Shown in pieces: positions 5,313-8,097 of a stretch of DNA of 8,097 bases. The first letter of the stretch is position 1. Each line of letters starts with the position of its first letter. The stretch comes from Lentzea sp. (lineage in GTDB: Bacteria > Actinomycetota > Actinomycetes > Mycobacteriales > Pseudonocardiaceae), in assembly GCA_030146905.1 (NCBI GenBank), contig JASLAV010000587.1, positions 1 through 8,097 on the forward strand, written 5' to 3'. The translations under genes were made by a program, and so were the position numbers. The notes below the pieces were generated by a model. It was not told the DNA's origin. It saw only the letters and a program-made list of their open reading frames with translations, and did not search any database.

Positions 5313-6805
5313 CATCGGCCGAACCCGCCACGCGGCCTCATGCCCTCGTTCTGCCCGTGGTCCTGAGCGCGACGTTCGTGCAGCTGCTCAACGTCACCAT
5401 CGCGCAGGTGGCCGCGCCGGCGATGCAGCAGGACCTGGGGGCGAGCTCCGGTGAGCTCCAGCTCGTCGTCGCCGGCTACACGCTCACCTACGCCTGCCTG
5501 CTCCTCGTCGCGGCGCGGCTCGGGGAGCGCTACGGCTACCGGCGGATGTTCGTGGTGGGCATGGCCGTGTTCGCGGTCGCCTCCGCGGCATGCGCCGCCG
5601 CCCCCTCCGCAGGCGCCCTGGTCGTGGCCCGGCTCGTCCAGGGAGTGGGCAGCGGACTGGTAGCGCCCCAGGTGCTCTCGCTCATCCGGACCGCGCTGCC
5701 GTCGTCGCGGCAGGCACGTGCGCTGGGCGCGTTCGGGGCCACCATGGCGGTCGCGTCACTGGCCGGACCACTGCTCGGCGGTCTCGTCATCGGGGCGGAC
5801 CTGGCGGGACTGGGCTGGCGGCCGATCTTCCTGGTGACCCTCGTGGTGTCGGTCGTGGCACTCGTCGGGGCGGCCGTCCTGCCGCCGGCGCGAACCGATC
5901 GCCCGTCACCGGTAGACGGGCTCGGCGCGGTACTGGCGACGAGCGGGTTCGGACTGCTCGTCGTCCCGCTCGCTCTCGGCCGCGAAGCGGGATGGCCGGG
6001 ATGGACCTGGGCGTGCCTCGCCGGCGCCGCGCTCGCCTTGGGAGCCTTCGCCGTGACCCAGCGCCGCAGGCCCGACCCGTTGGTGCACCCGGCCGTGTAC
6101 CGCGATCGGACCACACGATCGGGCCTCGTCCTCGTCTTCGTGTTCAACGCGGGCGTGCCCTCGTTCACCTTCCTGCTGTTCCTGCACCTGCAGTCCGCGC
6201 TGGGCCACTCCGCGCTCACCGCCGCACTGTTCTCCGCGCCGTTCGCCGCGGCGGCCGTGATCGGGAGCCGAGCGGCCCCACACCTCTCCCACCGTCACGG
6301 CACCCGGCTGCTCACGGCGGCGGCACTGGTGCTGGCCGCGGTGATGGCCGCGCTCGGTGCCGTCATCGGATCGGCGTCCCACGGGTGGGTGGCGCCGGTG
6401 GCGCTGGCAGCGGGTGGTGCCGCGTTCGGCGCCTTCACCGCCTCGGTGTTCACCGTGGTGCTGGCCCAGGTCGACGCCGACGCCACGGCGTCGGCCGCGG
6501 GCCTGCTCCCGACCGCCCAGCAGCTCGGCGGCTCGATCGGCGTCACCCTGGCCGGGCTCGTGTACTTCGCCGTGCCCGCCGACCCGAGCACCGGGTTCCG
6601 GCTCGCCCTGCTGTACGAGGGTGCGATCTTCCTGCTGACCGCCGCACTGACCCTGCTACCAGGCTCAGCCCCGGGCGCGATGCGGAAGCGGAAGAACACG
6701 AGCTCCCGATGGTCTTCCGATCGAGTGGCCTCAACCGATCGACCAGACCCAGCCGCGGCTACCGTCCTGGGCAGACATCGGCCCACGCAGACGCCACCGA
6801 GGTAG
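5309..6805 (+). CDS. MFS efflux transporter, DHA2 (EmrB/QacA) type
   Basis: This 498-residue membrane protein is a proton-driven multidrug-type exporter. Near the N-terminus, LNVTIAQVAAPAMQQDLGAS followed by LQLVVAGYTLTYACLLL is the characteristic DHA2 segment. Motif A is ARLGERYGYRR at 69-79, motif B lies around ARLVQGVGSGLVAPQ at 107-121, and motif C-like GATMAVASLAGPLLGG at 143-158. Hydrophobic segments continue to about residue 451, roughly 14 in all. The ATG at 5309 overlaps the hydrolase stop by four bases; no separate ribosome-binding site is needed, and the longer open frame upstream is hydrolase-coding DNA. Residues from about 457 to 498 form a hydrophilic Arg/Ser/Thr/Pro-rich tail that runs out of frame into the NmrA-like relic. 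The normal stop may have been lost at that junction. Confidence 0.93.
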   Translation: MTSAEPATRPHALVLPVVLSATFVQLLNVTIAQVAAPAMQQDLGASSGELQLVVAGYTLTYACLLLVAARLGERYGYRRMFVVGMAVFAVASAACAAAPSAGALVVARLVQGVGSGLVAPQVLSLIRTALPSSRQARALGAFGATMAVASLAGPLLGGLVIGADLAGLGWRPIFLVTLVVSVVALVGAAVLPPARTDRPSPVDGLGAVLATSGFGLLVVPLALGREAGWPGWTWACLAGAALALGAFAVTQRRRPDPLVHPAVYRDRTTRSGLVLVFVFNAGVPSFTFLLFLHLQSALGHSALTAALFSAPFAAAAVIGSRAAPHLSHRHGTRLLTAAALVLAAVMAALGAVIGSASHGWVAPVALAAGGAAFGAFTASVFTVVLAQVDADATASAAGLLPTAQQLGGSIGVTLAGLVYFAVPADPSTGFRLALLYEGAIFLLTAALTLLPGSAPGAMRKRKNTSSRWSSDRVASTDRPDPAAATVLGRHRPTQTPPR

Positions 6806-6956
6806 CGGTGCGGGCGCTGCTGGATGACGCCCAACGCCGGACTCCTGCACGGTGCTGGGGCAGGCCCGGTGACGCAGCGGGAGCAGGTGGCCGCGATCGC
6901 CGAGGCGCTGGGCGAGCCGGTGCGGTTGGAGGAGGTGGACATCGACACCTACCGTG
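6691..6956 (+). pseudogene. C-terminal part of an NmrA-like NAD(P)H-binding protein, frameshifted and truncated
   Basis: One plus-strand frame encodes ELPMVFRSSGL (about 6700) and then DATEVAVRALLDD (6790-6828). These correspond to the family's LPWTFLRP-like and HPRDVAEVAVRALL-like segments. Around 6830 homology jumps frame and continues as PNAG, then GAGPVTQREQVAAIAEALG and EPVRLEEVDIDTYR, ending at 6955. The order and spacing fit NmrA-like oxidoreductases, but the Rossmann N-terminus is missing and the first segment sits closer to the second than usual. The last roughly 60 residues are also gone. Homology stops exactly where the menC inverted repeat begins. Its first bases overlap the end of the MFS gene in another frame. 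The early segment (before 6776) is the least certain part. Confidence 0.65.
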
Positions 6957-7170
6957 CCGCACTGACCTGCAGGAGTTGCATTTCCGCAGGTCAGCGCGAC
7001 CCTGATGTCAGAGGAATCCACTCCGTCTTCACCGTCACCGCGTCCAGCGCGTCCGGCAGCGGCGTGACGCCGAGGCCGGGACCGGTGGGCACGGCCAGGT
7101 GACCGTCGTCCAGCACGAACGGCTCGGTGACGTCCATCGCGTAGTAGCGGTCCGACGCCGAGGTGTCGCC
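6956..7170 (-). repeat. Right arm of the 215-bp inverted repeat (menC 3' end)
   Basis: This is the reverse complement of 32-246 with about 10 differences. Here the unit is joined to the rest of the menC gene, so this is presumably the original copy and the left arm the transplanted one. The outer boundary at 6956 coincides with the truncation point of the NmrA-like relic. The inner boundary at about 7171 falls inside menC at the codons for LPG-DTSASD, the same point at which the left copy turns back on itself. Confidence 0.9.
6959..6997 (-). terminator. Hairpin at the end of menC, stop codon inside the stem
   Basis: On the minus strand, GCGCTGACCTGC (6997-6986) pairs with GCAGGTCAGTGC (6970-6959) over 12 bp with a single G-T wobble and a 15-base loop. 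The menC stop TGA (6993-6991) lies in the first arm. There is no T-run after it on either strand. It could act as a bidirectional I-shaped terminator for menC and for whatever reads toward it from the left. Confidence 0.6.
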
Positions 7171-8097
7171 TGGCAGCGTGCAGCCGGGCAACGCCGCCAG
7201 CGCCACGTTCGCCGCCCGTCCGATGCCCGTCTCCAGCATCCCACCGCACCACACCGCGATCCCGTGCGCCGCGCACACGTCGTGGATGCGCCGCGCCTCC
7301 AGGTAGCCGCCGACCCGTCCCGGCTTGACGTTCACGATCTGGCAGGCGCCGAGCTTGATCGCGTCGGCGGCGGACTGGGCCGAGGTGATCGACTCGTCCA
7401 GGCAGATCGGCGTGCGCACCACCTTCGCGAGCTCGGCGTGGGCGAGGATCTCCTCCTCGTCCAGCGGCTGTTCGATCAGCAGCAGGTCGAACGGGTCGAG
7501 CTTGGCGAGGTGCCGTGCGTCGCCGAGCGTGTAGGCGGTGTTCGCGTCGACCTGCAGCAGCACGTCGTCACCGAACCGCTCGCGCACGGCCCGCACAGGC
7601 TCGAGGTCCCAGCCGGGCTCGATCTTGAGCTTGATCCGGACGTAGCCCTCGTCGAGGTAGCCGCCGACGGCGTCCAGCAGTTCGGGGATCGAGTTCATGA
7701 TCCCGACCGACACCCCGCACGGCACGCGGTCGCGCGTCGCACCCAGCTCACGGCCGAACGACACGCCACGCGCGCGCAGCTCGGCGTCCAGCACCGCCAT
7801 CTCCAGCGCGCCCTTGGCCATCCGGTGCCCGCGGAACTTCCCGAGCCGCGGCGCGACGGACACCCCGTCGATCTCACCGGTCAGCGCGGGGACGAGGAAG
7901 CGCCGCAGCACGTCCGCACAGCCTTCGAGGTATTCCGACGAGTACACCGGGTCGGTCATGGCGACGCACTCGCCCCAGCCCTCCGCCTCGTCCGACACGG
8001 CCCTGAGCAGCAGCAGCTGCCGCGCGGTCTGCGTGCCGAACGACGTGCGGAACGGGGACTTCAGCGGCATCTCGATCCAGCGGATCTCCACCCCGGA
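6991..8097 (-). CDS. menC: o-Succinylbenzoate synthase / N-acylamino acid racemase (menC), start beyond the right edge
   Basis: This enolase-superfamily enzyme has two activities in the family: dehydration of SHCHC to o-succinylbenzoate in menaquinone synthesis, and racemisation of N-acylamino acids. Counting from the GTG at 8091, the catalytic and metal residues are Lys154/Lys156 in RIKLKIEPG, Asp182 in QVDANTAY, Glu207 in LIEQPL, Asp232 in LDESI and Lys256 in NVKPGRVGG. From memory, Lys156, Asp182, Glu207, Asp232 and Lys256 each sit seven positions before the Amycolatopsis NAAAR residues. Upstream of the GTG the frame reads Ser-Gly, and family members begin M-K-x-S-G-V-E, so the true start is probably a few codons outside the window. 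The C-terminus is intact and ends in a stem-loop. Its last 59 codons are duplicated at 32-211. A cysteine replaces the Phe of FTLPGD seen in the left scrap. Confidence 0.93.
   Translation of the reverse strand, partial: SGVEIRWIEMPLKSPFRTSFGTQTARQLLLLRAVSDEAEGWGECVAMTDPVYSSEYLEGCADVLRRFLVPALTGEIDGVSVAPRLGKFRGHRMAKGALEMAVLDAELRARGVSFGRELGATRDRVPCGVSVGIMNSIPELLDAVGGYLDEGYVRIKLKIEPGWDLEPVRAVRERFGDDVLLQVDANTAYTLGDARHLAKLDPFDLLLIEQPLDEEEILAHAELAKVVRTPICLDESITSAQSAADAIKLGACQIVNVKPGRVGGYLEARRIHDVCAAHGIAVWCGGMLETGIGRAANVALAALPGCTLPGDTSASDRYYAMDVTEPFVLDDGHLAVPTGPGLGVTPLPDALDAVTVKTEWIPLTSGSR

Noticed and set aside
4401..5315. 304-codon minus-strand open frame opposite the hydrolase
   Set aside because: It is an antisense shadow of a complete alpha/beta hydrolase with no family features of its own.
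5590..7005. 471-codon plus-strand open frame through the MFS gene
   Set aside because: Most of it is the GC-rich shadow frame of the MFS transporter (Arg/Gly/Pro-rich). Only its last part carries the NmrA-like relic.
32..7170. Composite transposon or integrative element bounded by the inverted repeats
   Set aside because: The repeats are the 3' end of a cellular gene rather than insertion-sequence ends. No transposase or integrase lies inside, and no target-site duplication could be recognised.

Overview
The window is a high-GC actinobacterial segment. Codon third positions are mostly G or C, GTG starts occur, and the menC/N-acylamino acid racemase gene at the right edge closely resembles the Amycolatopsis enzyme as I remember it. 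An Amycolatopsis-like or related Pseudonocardiales host is therefore likely. No rRNA, tRNA, CRISPR array, transposase or integrase is visible.

Layout. Positions 1-246 carry a fold-back fragment of a second menC copy: 1-30 reads as menC on the minus strand, and 32-246 carries the last 59 codons, stop and hairpin of menC on the plus strand. Positions 247-534 are gene wreckage, including the start of a Rossmann-fold oxidoreductase on the minus strand. Next come a minus-strand PQQ-type sugar dehydrogenase lipoprotein (535-1635) and, diverging from it, an aldo/keto reductase (1836-2837). Positions 2838-3366 hold two convergent gene relics: the N-terminus of an MmyB-like helix-turn-helix regulator (plus) and a frameshifted multiubiquitin-like protein (minus). 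A LysR regulator (3367-4311, minus) then diverges from a two-gene operon, an alpha/beta hydrolase (4413-5312) and an MFS exporter (5309-6805) coupled by an ATGA overlap. After that lie the remains of an NmrA-like gene (about 6691-6956, plus) and the nearly complete menC gene (6991 to the right edge, minus).

How the genes work together. The LysR/hydrolase/MFS set has the classic form of a regulator controlling a divergent detoxification or export operon; its substrate cannot be read from sequence. The sugar dehydrogenase and the aldo/keto reductase share one intergenic control region and both act on carbonyl or sugar substrates, but a joint pathway is inference.

The main oddity is architectural. 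A 215-bp inverted repeat (32-246 against 6956-7170, 10 mismatches counted by eye, about 95% identity) made of the menC 3' end brackets the whole 6.7-kb block. Beside each repeat copy lies a different piece of an NAD(P)-binding oxidoreductase gene that points at menC. Together with the relics at 2838-3316, this looks like a rearrangement-prone accessory segment bearing inverted-duplication scars. The second noteworthy item is the multiubiquitin-like pseudogene, a relic of a bacterial ubiquitin-conjugation locus.
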